Positions 51,402-63,453 are shown, counted from the first letter of the stretch. The stretch is 64,000 nucleotides of DNA from Hydrangea macrophylla (GCA_033977485.1 CM066987.1:88320588-88384587); one strand, 5' to 3'. The notes: generated from the sequence alone by a model not told the origin. Translations and numbers: made by a program.

Positions 51402-52900
51402 CCCTTTTTATCTTTGATAACCAAATCAAATTCTTGGAGCAGGAGAATCCAGCGTATCAATCGCTGTTTGGTATTCTTTTTGGATAGCAGATACTTCAAC
51501 GCACCATGATCAGTGAAACAAATGATCTGCGAACCAATAAGATATTGCCTGAATTTTTCCAATGCGAATACAATTGCCAGCAACTCCTTTTTTGTCGTAG
51601 AGTAATTACGTTGAGCTCCATCAAGGGTTCTGCTAGCATAGTAGATCACAGTAGGCTTCTTGTCTTTCCTTTGTCCTAATACAGCTCCGATCGCTGTGTC
51701 ACTTGCATCACACATTAGCTCAAAAGGAAGACTCCAATCCGGAGATTACATTATCGGAGCTGTTGTGAGGTGATGTTTGAGTTTATCAAAAGATTCCTGG
51801 CACTTGCTGTTCCACTCAAATGGTTGGTCCTTAACAAGGAGTTGGCACAGCGGCCTAGATACAACACTGAAATCCTTAATAAACCTTCGGTAAAAATCGG
51901 CGTGACCTAAAAATGATCGTATTTCTTTCACTGTAGTGGGGACAGGAAGGTTGGAAATTATATCGATCTTTGCCTTGTCTACCTGTATTCCCTCAGCAGT
52001 CACGATATGTCCCAAGACAATCCCTTTTGTCACCATAAAGTGACATTTTTCCCAGTTGAGGACCAAATTTTTATCCTCACATCTTTTCAGGACTTTCTGG
52101 AGGTTCTCTAAGCAATTATCAAAGCTGCTTCCAAATACGGAGAAGTCGTCCATAAAAACCTCCATGATCTTTTCCACCATATCACTGAAGATGCTCAGCA
52201 TGCACCGCTGAAAAGTGGCAGGTGCGTTGCACAATCCAAATGGCATCCGGCGATATGCAAATGTTCCAAACGGACAGGTAAAAGTGGTTTTCTCTTGATC
52301 AGCAGGATCAATTTCAATTTGGTTATAACCACTATAACCATCCAAGAAGCAACAGAATTGGTGACCTGCTAATCTTTCGAGCATTTGATCCATGAAAGGT
52401 AATGGGAAATGATCCTTTCGAGTCACCGCATTCAATCTTCTGTAATCAATACACATGCGCCAGCTTGTGGTCACACGTGTTGGTACCAATTCTCCTTCTT
52501 TATTTTCTACCACTGTAATGCCGGCTTTCTTCGGCACTACTTGAGTCGGACTTACCCAAGGACTGTCCGAAATTGGATAAATAACCCCAACATCTAGCAA
52601 TTTCAGAACTTCCTTCTTCACTACCTCTTGCATGTTTGGGTTTAGACGCCTTTGCATTTGACGACAAGGTTTGGCATCTTCCTTAAGGTAAATCCTGTGG
52701 GTGCATATGGATGGACTAATTCCTCTTAAATCAGCAACGGTCCATCCTAACGCACTCCTGTGTTGCTTAAGCAACTGGATCAGTTTACTTTCCTGTTCGT
52801 GATTTAAAACGGATGAAACTATCACAGGAAAGGTCTTCTCTTCTCCCAGAAACACATATTTCAATTCGTTTGGGAGCTCTTTCAATTCCAATTCTGGAAA
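51386..52900 (-). pseudogene. Athila reverse transcriptase and RNase H, broken
   Basis: Reverse transcriptase frame 51746-52891: DLRGISPSICTHRIYL, then GVIYPISDSPWVSPTQVVPK, MCIDYRRLNAVTRKDHFPLP, and the active site VFMDDFSVFG (the FMDD form of YxDD). An in-frame stop at 51743-51745 separates the RNase H part (51386-51715: [46 protein letters not shown]). A one-base loss in a G run near 51400 shifts the frame into integrase. The enzyme copies element RNA to DNA; as one polyprotein it is no longer readable here. Confidence 0.9.
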
Positions 52901-54211
52901 TTACAGGTTCAACGGCACAGCCAACTTGGTCTTTGGCGGTAGTTGCTCATATTGAGCCATCCACATTGTTCTTGCAACTTCCTCTTCAACAACCTCCAAT
53001 ATAGCACATATCTGGCTCATCATTTCATCTTGTGGAGTGTATCTATCCAATTCATAACATGAGTTAGTCATAATGGACTCCACAGGATCAGAATGAGCAG
53101 TTGAATCAAAGCAATCTTGAATTACTGATTCTACCCAGTTTACTTCCTGATCATCATCATCAAAATCTTCTATTTTGGGATTTGAGAAGATCTTGATGTT
53201 CAATGTCATGTTCCCCAAAACAACGGTCATAACTCCACTCCTTACTTTAATCGTCGTATCGATTGTCGCGAGGAAAGGACGTCCGAAGATCACCAGAATC
53301 TGAGATTTAGCATTATAAACTGGTTCGGTGTCTAGAACAACGAAGTCAACAGGAAAGACAAAAGTGTCAATCTGGACCAAAACGTCCTCTAAAACTCCTC
53401 GCGGATATTTAATCGATCGATCTGCGAGTTGGAGAGTAATGCGAGTGGGCTTAAGTTCTCCCAACCCTAGCTATTGGTAAACAGTGTAAGGTAAGAGATT
53501 CACACTCGATCCTAAGTCGAGCAGAGCATTGTTCACTTTCTTCTGACCGATTATGCAAGAAACCGTTGGTGTGCCTGGATCCTTGTACTTGGGAGGTAAG
53601 TCGTGTTTTACGATTGCGCTTGCTTGGCATGCCAAATAAGCACTCTTCTTAACACTTTGCTTTCTCTTAACCGTGCACAAGTCTTTCAAGAACTTGGCGT
53701 AGGAAGGCACTTGTTTAATTACGTCAAGGAGTGGCAGATTGATCTTCACTTGCTTGAATAACTCCAAAAACTCCTGACTTTTGGTTTCTTGTTTAGGTTT
53801 CTTCAACCTTTGAGGATATGGTGCTGGAAAAGGGCTTTTGGGAGCCTCTTCGAGAAGGGGTTCTTTTCCAGGTCTTTTTTTTATCTCAGTATCCTCGAGA
53901 ACTGTTATTTTCGGCTCAACTGTTTCGCTCTCTTTCTCTTCTTCCACCAATTCTTCTTCATTCTCTACCTCTTCTTCATTACTAACTACAGGTTGTAAGG
54001 GCAAAGAGACTTTCTCAATTTCCTTTCCACTTCTCAACACAGTTACAGCCTTGGCCTCCTCATGTGGTCCAGATCCTGAGGGTCCTGTACCCGAGTGTTG
54101 GCCTTTAGGATTTGGCTCTGGTTGTGCAGGGAACATGGTTCGTTCTCGATCCCCTTGTTGGGCAGCTAACCTCTCTACACTTGTGTTGAGTTTACTCATT
54201 AGTTGCATCAT
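52901..54211 (-). pseudogene. Athila protease region, two internal stops
   Basis: Same frame as gag, which ends at a stop just before 54211. First part 53471-54211: a Glu-rich linker, then FKQVKINLPLLDVIKQVPSY and the protease active site LLDLGSSVNLLPYTVYQ. A TAG at about 53468-53470 interrupts. Second part 52901-53464: LADRSIKYPRGVLEDVLVQI, VVLDTEPV, FGRPFLATIDTT. Another stop (TAA, 52901-52903) precedes the reverse transcriptase frame. In the family these positions are normally open. Confidence 0.88.
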
Positions 54212-55570
54212 CTACTGCATCATGAGTGTATTAGGATCCTCTTGTGCCTTCTTATGAGGTGGCACGTAAGTGTTTGATGAGGTTTGGTTGTTGCCCCCCT
54301 GATTGTAGTTGATCTGAGGTGAATGATTTTGTTGATATTGATTCTGATGATACCCTTGATTTTGTTGATAGGTAGGAGATTGATAACTTTGGTGGTATCC
54401 CTGGTTCTGAGGTCGGTATTGGTTTCCTTTATTCGGCTGCCATTGTTGAGATGGGTTTGCTGCATCAGCACTGTTTCTTTGATCAAAACCAGGATGACTC
54501 CACCTATCATTGGGGTTGAAACGACCAGGGGCATTTACAGCGTGTACCTCTACTGGACTCTGTTCTTGATAAACAGGGTATATTTGGCAATGTTGAGAGG
54601 TATGCCCCATTTGTAGACAACTCGAACATGATTCTTCAGATGCAAATTGTATTACCGGGTCCTTCTTTGCTTCCAAAACTTCCAATTTACGAGCCAGTTG
54701 CTTGTATTTTTCCATCAAGCCATCTTCCGCTTTCAATTGATAAATACTCTTTTTACTTGAACTTGAACTGGTCTGAGTTCTCGTCACTTGAGTTTCCCAT
54801 TCTGGTGCATGTTCGGCTAACCATTCGAAATGAGCTTCTGCTTGGTCAGCATTTTTGCTCATGAACTCACCATCACTCGTAGTTTCTACGAGCTTCTTTG
54901 ACTTTGGACTTAGGCCATCATAGAAGAAGCTTATTGTTCGCCACTTCTCAAACCCATGATGTGGGCAGAGCAGTAACAAATCCTTAAAACGCTCCCATGC
55001 CTCAGCGAAAGTTTCTTCCTCTTTTTGATTGTACATCTTGATCTGTCTCAAAATGTCATTTGTTAATCGGTTAGGGAAGAATTTTTTAAGAAAGGCTTCA
55101 TGAATTGCTGGCCAAGTTGAAATAGAGTTCGGTTTGAGCGACAACAACCATGACTTTGCTTTGTCCTTCAAGGTGAAGGGGAAAAGCTTTAGTCGGATTA
55201 TGTCACTCGGACAAGTCTGATATGTGAAAGTGCCACAAACGTCTTCGAAATCTCGAATGTGCAAGTACGCCTTCTCTTTATCCATCCAGTGAAATGTGGG
55301 TAAAAGTTGAATCATTCCGTTACGAAAATGGAATGTACCCGTGTGCGGAGGAATGCAGATACAAGAAGGTGTGGCAGTACGATCAGGAGCCAAGAGTTCT
55401 CGTAGAGGTCGTTGACCGTCATCGATGAGGTCATGCCCATTCTCTCCTTGTTGGCTCTCCATATCAGACATTGGATTAGAAATAGACGGAGTAAAAATGG
55501 GATTATCAGCACTATCAATGGAATCTTCAAATAGATCAGTGATGAAAGCTTCAGTGGAGTCAAAGGACAT
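54212..55570 (-). CDS. Athila-like gag
   Basis: 452 codons from ATG 55570 (MSFDSTEAFITDLFEDSIDS). The upstream open frame continues into the LTR, but that part crosses the primer site and is unlikely to be protein. The gag core lies at about residues 100-230 (LHIRDFEDVCGTFTYQTCPS, DKAKSWLLSLKPNSISTWPA, FLKKFFPNRLT). A zinc knuckle CSSCLQMGHTSQHC (CX2CX4HX4C) sits at 315-328, and a Gln/Asn/Tyr-rich tail follows. The frame ends at TAG 54212-54214, then continues in phase into the protease region, so this stop truncates the precursor or would need readthrough. The nucleocapsid protein of the element; the only gene of this copy that looks intact. Confidence 0.85.
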   Translation of the reverse strand: MSFDSTEAFITDLFEDSIDSADNPIFTPSISNPMSDMESQQGENGHDLIDDGQRPLRELLAPDRTATPSCICIPPHTGTFHFRNGMIQLLPTFHWMDKEKAYLHIRDFEDVCGTFTYQTCPSDIIRLKLFPFTLKDKAKSWLLSLKPNSISTWPAIHEAFLKKFFPNRLTNDILRQIKMYNQKEEETFAEAWERFKDLLLLCPHHGFEKWRTISFFYDGLSPKSKKLVETTSDGEFMSKNADQAEAHFEWLAEHAPEWETQVTRTQTSSSSSKKSIYQLKAEDGLMEKYKQLARKLEVLEAKKDPVIQFASEESCSSCLQMGHTSQHCQIYPVYQEQSPVEVHAVNAPGRFNPNDRWSHPGFDQRNSADAANPSQQWQPNKGNQYRPQNQGYHQSYQSPTYQQNQGYHQNQYQQNHSPQINYNQGGNNQTSSNTYVPPHKKAQEDPNTLMMQ

Positions 55571-55683
55571 AGAATGACACAAATAACGCAGCTTGTGTCT
55601 GAAGAATGAAAGAAAAAAAAGAAAGATAGAAATAGGATAAGGAAAGATTGGATCAATCCAAAAATTCCTAGCCTTCGTTACCA

Positions 55684-55701
55684 TCCCCGGCAACGGCGCC
55701 A
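55684..55701 (-). other. Primer-binding site, tRNA-Asp type
   Basis: Minus strand TGGCGCCGTTGCCGGGGA, six bases from the 5' LTR; identical to the site at 40435. Confidence 0.95.
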
Positions 55702-55707
55702 AAAACT

Positions 55708-57341
55708 TGACACGACTTGAAATGTGTTCTCTGAAGAGTACGTCCAAGTGTAGACGGTCGCGTCGCGTTAAAACCGGTAAGACCGGGTCGAATCCCAAAG
55801 GACGGAAGATAAAGGCAGAAAGATCTAGATTGAATCCTAAATTCAAATAAAAGATGATTTCTTTTAGCTGGGGGGGGGGGGGGGGGGTTCTAACAGTCCT
55901 ATAGAGTAAATAAAAGAAACAAAATAAAGGGAAGCGATACCTTAACTATATAGAATTAAAAACTGTTATATGAAATTAAATATAAAAAGAGTTGGGAACA
56001 TGTGAATCCACAAAGTACCAGCCACTACCATGATTTAACAAAAACGAACAGCTGGGGTTTTATCCTTAGAGTATTCCTTATTTCGAAAATGATTAAGTTA
56101 AGCATTCTAGACACTAAGTATGTGAATCTTGCATACTTAGTGGTTCATTTACCTAACTTATTTATAAAGGACTGAAATAAAAAGTTAATTAAAGCCATGA
56201 ACAATAACTAACAAATTGAGTATGAAATATTCGATGTGTTTGTTATGAGTGTTCATTGAGTTAATTAATCAAAAGAGCTCTAATTTCAAAATCAGACTGC
56301 AATTTGAACTAGAAAGATCAATTTGGGCTTAGTTTCTGAAACAAAAGTTACTGGAATACAAAAAGGAGTAAACCCAAGTCATAAGCATACCAATCGATTG
56401 ACATCATGTCAATCGATTGATATGAAATGGCTTTCAATCGATTGACAAGTATATCAATCGATTGACTCGAAATCTATGTCAATCGATTGGATTCTGTATC
56501 CAATCGATTGACATTGACTCTTTCACAGAATCATGGCAGAGGGCTGGGAACAATGTTTCTTCACATTATTCCCAACCAGGATTCTACGCAAGCATATTTA
56601 GGACTGCATAAACATAAATAAACTGAAAAGTGGGATCTAACATTGAAATGGATTAAAATTATGAACTCAAAATGTTGAAATCAAACTAAAACTATAATAA
56701 AATTCACAATCAAACAATTCCTAAGCAACTGGAGGCAAGAAAGAAACCTGAACTTGAAATTGAGTGGAGAATATTAAACTTTTCACTAGAATTCAATCAA
56801 AAACCGAGAATAAAATGGAGAAATCCCTACAAAACAATACAAAATGAAGCCAACCCTTTACCCTCTTCACTCTCCTCTATATATAATGTCAAATTCACGG
56901 GCTAAAGGTGTCCAGGTTCACTCCATAACGGCTGGTCGTCGTCCTGATTGCTGAAATCTTGCTCCATTAACACAGACTGTTTCCAGTTTTAGTCAATCGA
57001 TTGACAAAGATCTCAATCGATTGATAAAAATTTCAATCGATTGGTAAAAACACCAATCGATTGATCATGAAAAAATGTCAATCGATTGATATGATGTCAA
57101 TCGATTGGTATCAAGACTTCATCAATTTGTTTCTTGAGTTATTCCTTTCAACTTGTTATTCATTTTAACTTCAGAACCTGCATTCGAAGAGCTAAACACA
57201 ACAACATACCACGAAAAATACATCATTGTGTGAAGAAACGAATTAAAACACAAGTGCAGGTAACACTAGAGAAATGGGGTTAAATCCAGTTAGTTTTTAC
57301 TCCTTATCGAGCTAATATTAAGCTAATATCAGCTCTCATCA
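55708..57341 (-). repeat. 5' LTR of the young Athila-like element
   Basis: 1,634 bp, nearly identical to 43436-45055. Carries a G18 run (55870-55887) and the same two CAATCGATTG clusters (about 56392-56510 and 56995-57108). Confidence 0.95.
56392..57108. repeat. CAATCGATTG clusters of the 5' LTR, 6 + 6 copies
   Basis: Copies of the two 3' LTR clusters with the same spacing and no visible change inside the motifs. Confidence 0.95.
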
Positions 57342-57715
57342 GTTATACACCTATACATACATATATATTCATATATACACATGCACATATATATGCACAC
57401 TTAAATAACTTCGCACACACAAACACACACTGCTAAGAAGAGATGAAGAAAAACAGAAGATAGAGAAGGAGAAAAGAGAAAGAACGAGATAGAGAAGAGA
57501 GGTAGAGGAAAAACAAGAAGGTACCACCATTAAAGCTCAATCTTTCAAGCTTGTTAATCATACCACCACACCTACACACCCTGGTGAGTTCTCAAACTCA
57601 CACAATAGCTTAGTTAGATGTTTTTATGAGTTTTTGTACCAAGAAAATGGATCCATAACATTTATATTTAGTTTTGTATAATTTCAATACGTTCACTATG
57701 AAGAAGATGAAGTAC

Positions 57716-57810
57716 CAATCGATTAGCTCTTTGTCCAATCGATTGAACTATGTCCCAATCGATTAGTGATTTTCCCAATCGATTGGCATCTTTTGGATAC
57801 CAATCGATTG
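57716..57810. repeat. CAATCGATTG cluster in the solo LTR, right part
   Basis: Motif positions 57716, 57736, 57756, 57776 and 57801 (steps 20, 20, 20, 25). Three are exact; two read CAATCGATTA. Confidence 0.92.
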
Positions 57811-58214
57811 CCACTAAAGCCAATTGAGTGGCACTTAAGTTTTCCCATTAGATTGTTGATGAGGCAGTATGTTAATAATCCATGTTTAAATTGTTTTATG
57901 TGAATCACATGTCTATTAGAGCTTTCTATTATTATTGTAATATGTTAAAATGAGACCTCAGTATGTTACGAAGCTACACGTTTAAATAATGAACCTAATA
58001 TCAGTAAATAAGTAAATCCTTAATATAAGAAGGATCGTACCATGAAGCCAACATGCATAGTTTGGTACATTTTAGTTATGGAGACTAATGGTCTATTCAT
58101 ATGGTATGAGTTAAGCGATCAAGGAGATTGCAAGTTATGTTGGGTTGAGTCTTCTTGTGTAGATCATGATCTGTTGTGGCAAGTGATAGCCATAACTATG
58201 GAAAGAGAAAGAAT

Positions 58215-58545
58215 GATCAAGATGTGTAATAGCTAGTATGATGATACCAAGGCACGTTGTTTATATGTAATGGCCCATATGATGATACCAAGGTGCGTTG
58301 ATTGATGTGTAACGGCTGGTATGATGAACCAAGGCACGTTGTTTATATGTAACGGTTGGTATGATGATACCAAGGTGCGTATGATGTTACCAAGGCACAT
58401 TGTGAAAATGTAACGGTCGGTACTCCATACCAGGAAACGTCGTAGAGACTGGGATAGTTGAGGTTTCGTACCAGGCTGACCATTACGTTACGAGAATGGG
58501 ATAGTTGAGGTTTCGTACCAGGCTGACCATTACTATGATATCGAA
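58215..58545. repeat. Two short tandem arrays in the solo LTR
   Basis: About four to five copies of TGTAACGGCTGGTATGATGA-TACCAAGGCACGTTG (58215-58410), then two copies of GGGATAGTTGAGGTTTCGTA-CCAGGCTGACCATTAC about 48 bp apart (58449 and 58497). Confidence 0.85.
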
Positions 58546-59279
58546 AAGTGAATCAAGATCTTTGGGGAAAGGGAATTGTCTGTCTAAGCAACATATGGTT
58601 GGACATGCATGGGAAGATGAGTCAGTAATATGGACATATAGTTCATAACATTGTGAGTCGGGTCATTCAGTCGCATATAGCGCATCAGATATGTTAGAAC
58701 GAGAATGTCGAGAGAACTATTTCTTGACACAAATGTTATTAAAGACTTCTTATTTTAATACTCTGTTAAATTATTACTCACTCGGCTTCCCCAAGCTGAC
58801 GATGTTTATGCCGCTGGATATACCCACGTCCAGCTTTCCAGAATTATGACTACACAGGTGAGATGCTCGTTGAATAGGGCCACTATCAGGAATACCTGGA
58901 GGAAGGCTATGGCTGGGATGGTCAGACCGGAGAAGAAATCGGAGGGGAATACCACCAAGTTGATGACAACATCTATGCCACTTGAAGCTTAGGGATAGAT
59001 TAGTTGTTCTTTAAATTATGTTTTATCTATGTTCTATATAGTTGGCAAGTATGCCTTGAGATTTGGATTTCAGTTACTACTATGGTTGGATTTTGTGATA
59101 AGATCTTTTAAGTTTAAGTTTATTAAATATTCAGTTTAGCATTTCAGTTACTGCGTTCTTATCTCTAATGTTTTAGAATTGTGTGTGGACAATCGAGTGA
59201 TATTCAACAGTCACGGCCTACGGGTCCAAAAATGGAATTTTTTCCCCTATTTTTGCTACTCGGGGCGTGACACATTACC

Positions 59280-60681
59280 TATAACTCTGAAGTTGAAGAT
59301 GGTAGAGTATGTATCCATTCTCAACACCGCACCTTCACCATTGTTCTCTGACCTTCAGATGCGCAGGAAGATGGTAGGAATCTCCCAAGCCACTCAAAGC
59401 TCTCAATATGGTGTACGTGATTTTTCAGTCACGTTAGTTTTTTCCTAACATATATGTTTGTATATATAAGATATGGATATAGAGATATAGTAGCACTAAA
59501 TCTCTTATCTCTTTTAAATTAAAATTAAAATTAAAATTTTAAATTTAATATATATATATTTATCTTTATAAAAAGATAAATTATCCATATACTTATATAT
59601 AAATACAATCTGTTATATACAAACACACCATACACAACTTTAGTATGCACCCTACGGTTAGGAGCTAACGATGGGATCTGAAGGCCATCCATTTTCGTGG
59701 CTTCCAATCACATCTTAGCTAAGCTGTTCAATTCTTGATCTAACTAAAACTGATTAATAACGGACACATCCTACTACAATGTTGTAATTGCACTCCAAGA
59801 AAATGGAAATTATACTAAGGCCCAACACACGAATTTATCTACAAATATGCCCCTCCACATAAATAAGCAACACAAGGTAAAATAATAATTGACTGTCCAC
59901 CTTTTTGGTCACCTATTATTTACCACTTTTGGAAACTCTAGGTATCTACAATCGGTCACATATGAAAAGACCATACTACCCTTTTACAAAAAAATATTAT
60001 TTAAACTACAAATAATATATACATATAAATTGGTTTAGGAAAACCCCAACTAAGTACTCAGATTTCTGTGATCGAATGAAACTATCCAAAAGTTATCCAA
60101 TATGGATTCCATATTGAAGATACACATGCACATACCTCATACAGTGATCACCCAAAATACCGAGATATTGATCATTAGATCTCACTACATATTATATCAA
60201 AGTAACTAGCATAAGAGTACTGAGTCCATTTATCTCCTTAGGATTAAGAGTAATTTACAATTTAATGAACTAGATAAACAAGCACTTAAGAGACAGTCTT
60301 TTAGTGCAGTAATCTAGTTAGCGATGCTATTCAACGCATCAACCACACTAACATATAAGTTGTGAGCTCAACCACTCCAATGATAGAGTTATGTCACCCT
60401 ACCAAGTAGCAACTATATGACACAATCGTCCATATGAATTGTCCCAAATTCTTACTAATTGTGAACTAAGTTTCAAGTTGCAAGGAACTGATGATCATGA
60501 ACTCCTGTGTGTGAATCCTTTCCATACACCTAGATCATCTACAATTCAACTTTTGGACACATCAATACACTGCTCATGTATTGAAATGATACAGTTATAC
60601 CCAAAATATGTAACAACAATCAATAATAAATTCAATTTATTAATATTAAAATGTCTTAACGAGTGGCTTTAAGGGCATACA
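59280..60681 (-). repeat. 3' LTR of the copia element
   Basis: Starts at 60681 with TGTATGCCCTTAAAGCCACT, preceded by the polypurine tract GTGGGAGAATATTGGG (60684-60699). A TATA region lies near 59465-59475 (minus strand CTTATATATAC). The far end is not certain because only one LTR is present. A small plus-strand frame at 59179-59448 crosses its presumed end and is not taken as a gene. Confidence 0.65.
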
Positions 60682-60705
60682 ATCCCAATATTCTCCCACT
60701 TGCAC

Positions 60706-63170
60706 TCAAAGCCAATCAACATTACATCGTACTCCTAATCCATCCACATGAGACTCAAATTTCTTTGCTAGCAGTGTCTTTGTGAAAGGATCTGCTAGGT
60801 TTTCTACCGATGCAATTTTGGCCACAGTGGCATCGCCTCTCTGCACAAACTCGTGAATCAGGTGATATTTCCTATCTATATGCTTTCCACACTTATGGTT
60901 CCTGGGGTCCTTACTCTGTGCAACTGCTCCACTATTATCACAATAAAGAACAATAGGAGAGCTCGCATAAGGTACTACCCCTAGATCCATGAGGAACTTC
61001 CGGACCCATATGGCCTCTTTTGCTGCTCAGAGGCTACTACATATTTGGCCTCTATGGTGGAGTCAGCAATACAAGATTGCTTTAAACTCCTCCAACTAAT
61101 GGCTCCAACTCCAAGAATAAACACATAACCAGAAGTTGACTTTCTGGAATCATGATCTGATTGAAAATCATAATCAGTGTAACCAACTGAAACCAAATCC
61201 TCTCCATCGTAGATTAACATATAATCCTTAGTCCTCCTTAAATACTTAAGAACATGCTTTTACTGCTTGCTAGTGTGCCGGCCCTGGGTTAGATTGATAT
61301 CTACTGACTATTCCTATAGCATAACATATATATGGTCTAGTGCAAAGCATAGCATACATTATACTTCCTATAGCCGAAGCATAAGGAATCCTTCTCATTT
61401 TTTCCTCTTCCTTGGGTGTCATAGGACATTGATCCTTAGATAGAGGGACTCCATGTCTGAAAGGCAAAATGCCTTTCTTAGACTCATGCATTATAAATCT
61501 GACCAAAATCTTATCTATGTATGTTGATTGGGATAGGCCTAATATCTTTTTCTTGCGATCACGTATAATCTTGATCCTAAGGACATAACTGGCCTCACCC
61601 AAGTCTTTCATATCAAATTGGTTAGAGAGCCATATTTTCACTATAGATAAAACTCCTACATCGTTTCTAATAAGGATTATATCATCTATATAGAGAACTA
61701 GATATATTATTACACTACCCTCAGCCCTCTTGTATACACACGATTCATCCACGTTTTGATCAAAACCTAAAGACTTGATTGCCTAATCAAAATGAATGTT
61801 CCAACTACGCGAAGTTTGCTTAAGCCCATAAATAGACTTATGCAATTACATGCAAGGTGCTCTTGGCCTCTTGCCATGAATCCCTCTGGTTGTACTATGT
61901 AGACGTCTTCCTTAAGATGACCATTTAAGAAGACCGTCTTGACATCCATCTGCCATATCTCATAGTCATGATGTGCAACTATGGACAAGAGAATCCTAAC
62001 AGACTTAAGCATAGCAATCGGTGAAAAAGTTTCCTCATAATCGATCCCTTCTTTCTGAGTATAACCTTTTGCAACCAGCCTTACTTTGAAGGTCTCGACC
62101 TTTCCATCCATTCCTCTCTTTCTCTTGTAGACCCACTTGCACCCAATGGGTTTTATCCCTTCAGGTGGTTCTACAAGCTTCCATACATAATTGGAGTACA
62201 TAGACTCCATTTCATATTTTACAGCAATGTGCCATTGCTTAGCATCTTGGTTAGAAATAGCCTCATTGTAGTTATAGGGATCTAGGTCGTATTCATCAGG
62301 ACCAGTCTCGTAAGACTTTCCTAGTAGAGTGTACCTACTAGGTAGTCTCACTTTTCTCCCACTACGATGAGGTACTAGTGTAACATCAGGCTGGGGATCT
62401 ACTTGTGTAGTCTCGGGTATATCAATCTGTATAGTAGGCTCATACATACTGGTAATTGCTGGATTATTTGACAATTCTTACAGTATACTTTTACTCTTGG
62501 CTGTATGGTTCATGATATAATCTTCGTCTAGAAATATAGCATTTGCACTAACAAACACCTTATGATCTCTGGGATCATAAAATAAACCTGCCTTACATCC
62601 TTTTGGATACCCAACAAACAAACATACATCTGATCTTGATTCCAACTTATCCATCTTTCCCTTCCTCACATAAGAAGGACACCCGTAAATGTACAAGTGT
62701 TGTAAGCTTGGCTTTCTCCCTGCCCACAACTCTATAGGTGTCTTGGGAACAGACTTAGAAGGAACTAAGTTCAGAATGTACATTGCTGTCTCTAGGGCAT
62801 ATCCCCAAAAAGATAATGGTAAAGTTGAGTAACTCATCATCGATCTTACCATGTCAAGTAAAGTTCTGTTCCTCTGTTTAGCGAACCATTTTGCTAGGGA
62901 GTCCTAGGTGTAGCTAATTGGGATATAATCTCATGATGTGTTAAGTAGTTCTTGAACTCTCCTAAGAAGTACTCGTCTCCTCGGTAGGACCGAAAAGACT
63001 TAATGTGTTTACTTAATTACTTCTCAACTTGTGCCTTAAACTCCTTGAATTTCTCAAAAGCTTCAGACTTATGATGCATTAAGTAAACATAGCCATATCT
63101 TGAGTAATCATCAATGAAGGTGATAACATACTCATAGCCTCCTCTAGCTCAAATGTTCAAGGGACCACTA
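60706..63170 (-). pseudogene. Copia pol relic: integrase, reverse transcriptase, RNase H
   Basis: Integrase core near 63150-62880 (TFIDDYSRYGYVYLMHHKSE) with stops. The integrase end is at 62852-62478 ([20 protein letters not shown], then [19 protein letters not shown]). Reverse transcriptase: 62474-61767 ([60 protein letters not shown]) and 61752-61270 (YLVLYIDDIILI, the YIDD form of the active site). RNase H: 61220-60706 (GYTDYDFQSDHDSRKSTSGY, ADSTIEAKYVVAS, CDNSGAVAQSKDP, NLADPFTKTL). At least four stops or frame changes. The order integrase before reverse transcriptase defines copia. Not functional. Confidence 0.9.
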
Positions 63171-63453
63171 TAGACACCCCAATTTTGATCGACCGTCGAA
63201 TTTAGGAGAGCGTCACCTCCACGTCTGATGATGATAAAGACCGAAAGAATCGAAATATTCCAAGCTCTTCATAAAGTTCTCCAAATGCGATAAAATTTCA
63301 CAGAAAGAGAAAAATACCAAGTATTTAAGAGAATTCAGGTATAAAACACCATTTATGGAGAAAATCTTCGAAAATATTTTTTTGGAAGAAAAAGGAGAAA
63401 ATAAAAGACCTAAAAGAGGAAGTTAAACAAAAAACGGCACACGGCAGTATTCT

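Larger units (their letters stand above)
43436..57341 (-). mobile_element. Young, complete-length Athila-like gypsy element (13.9 kb)
   Basis: LTRs of about 1.62 kb (43436-45055 and 55708-57341), perfect target duplication GTTAT (43431-43435 and 57342-57346), tRNA-Asp primer site and a polypurine tract (minus strand AGTTGGGGGTCG at 45056-45067). Minus-strand order: gag, protease, reverse transcriptase, RNase H, integrase, then a separate ORF3. By eye the LTRs differ at about five bases plus a 9-bp indel near 43485 and a G-run (13 versus 18). Despite this youth, the genes carry many stops and frameshifts. Confidence 0.95.
42012..59272 (+). mobile_element. Solo gypsy LTR (chromovirus-like), interrupted twice
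   Basis: Begins TGTTGGAAATATTATAGAAA at 42012 and ends CTCGGGGCGTGACA at 59272. Removing the hAT MITE (42086-43035) and the Athila-like element (43436-57341) leaves about 2.4 kb. GCCTATATATACTGG near 43376 is its TATA region. Flanks GTTAC (42007-42011) and ATTAC (59274-59278) agree at four of five bases. No internal coding is present, so it is read as a solo LTR. Lineage is a weak guess from the end sequence. Confidence 0.6.
59274..63172 (-). mobile_element. Truncated Ty1-copia element
   Basis: A 3' LTR (about 59280-60681) with polypurine tract and a pol relic, all on the minus strand. The 5' LTR, gag and protease are missing: similarity stops inside integrase at about 63172, where another LTR begins. 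Confidence 0.8.

Noticed and set aside
55571..55846. Upstream extension of the gag frame into the 5' LTR
   Set aside because: It would have to cross the primer-binding site and LTR edge; the family's gag starts downstream, and ATG 55570 fits.
58215..58545. Regular repeats with unique-looking spacers, CRISPR-like at first sight
   Set aside because: These are tandem minisatellites in a plant LTR; there are no cas genes and the genome is eukaryotic.
59179..59448. An 89-codon plus-strand frame ending in a possible donor
   Set aside because: It spans the junction between the solo LTR end and the copia LTR, so it is composite and unlikely to be a gene.
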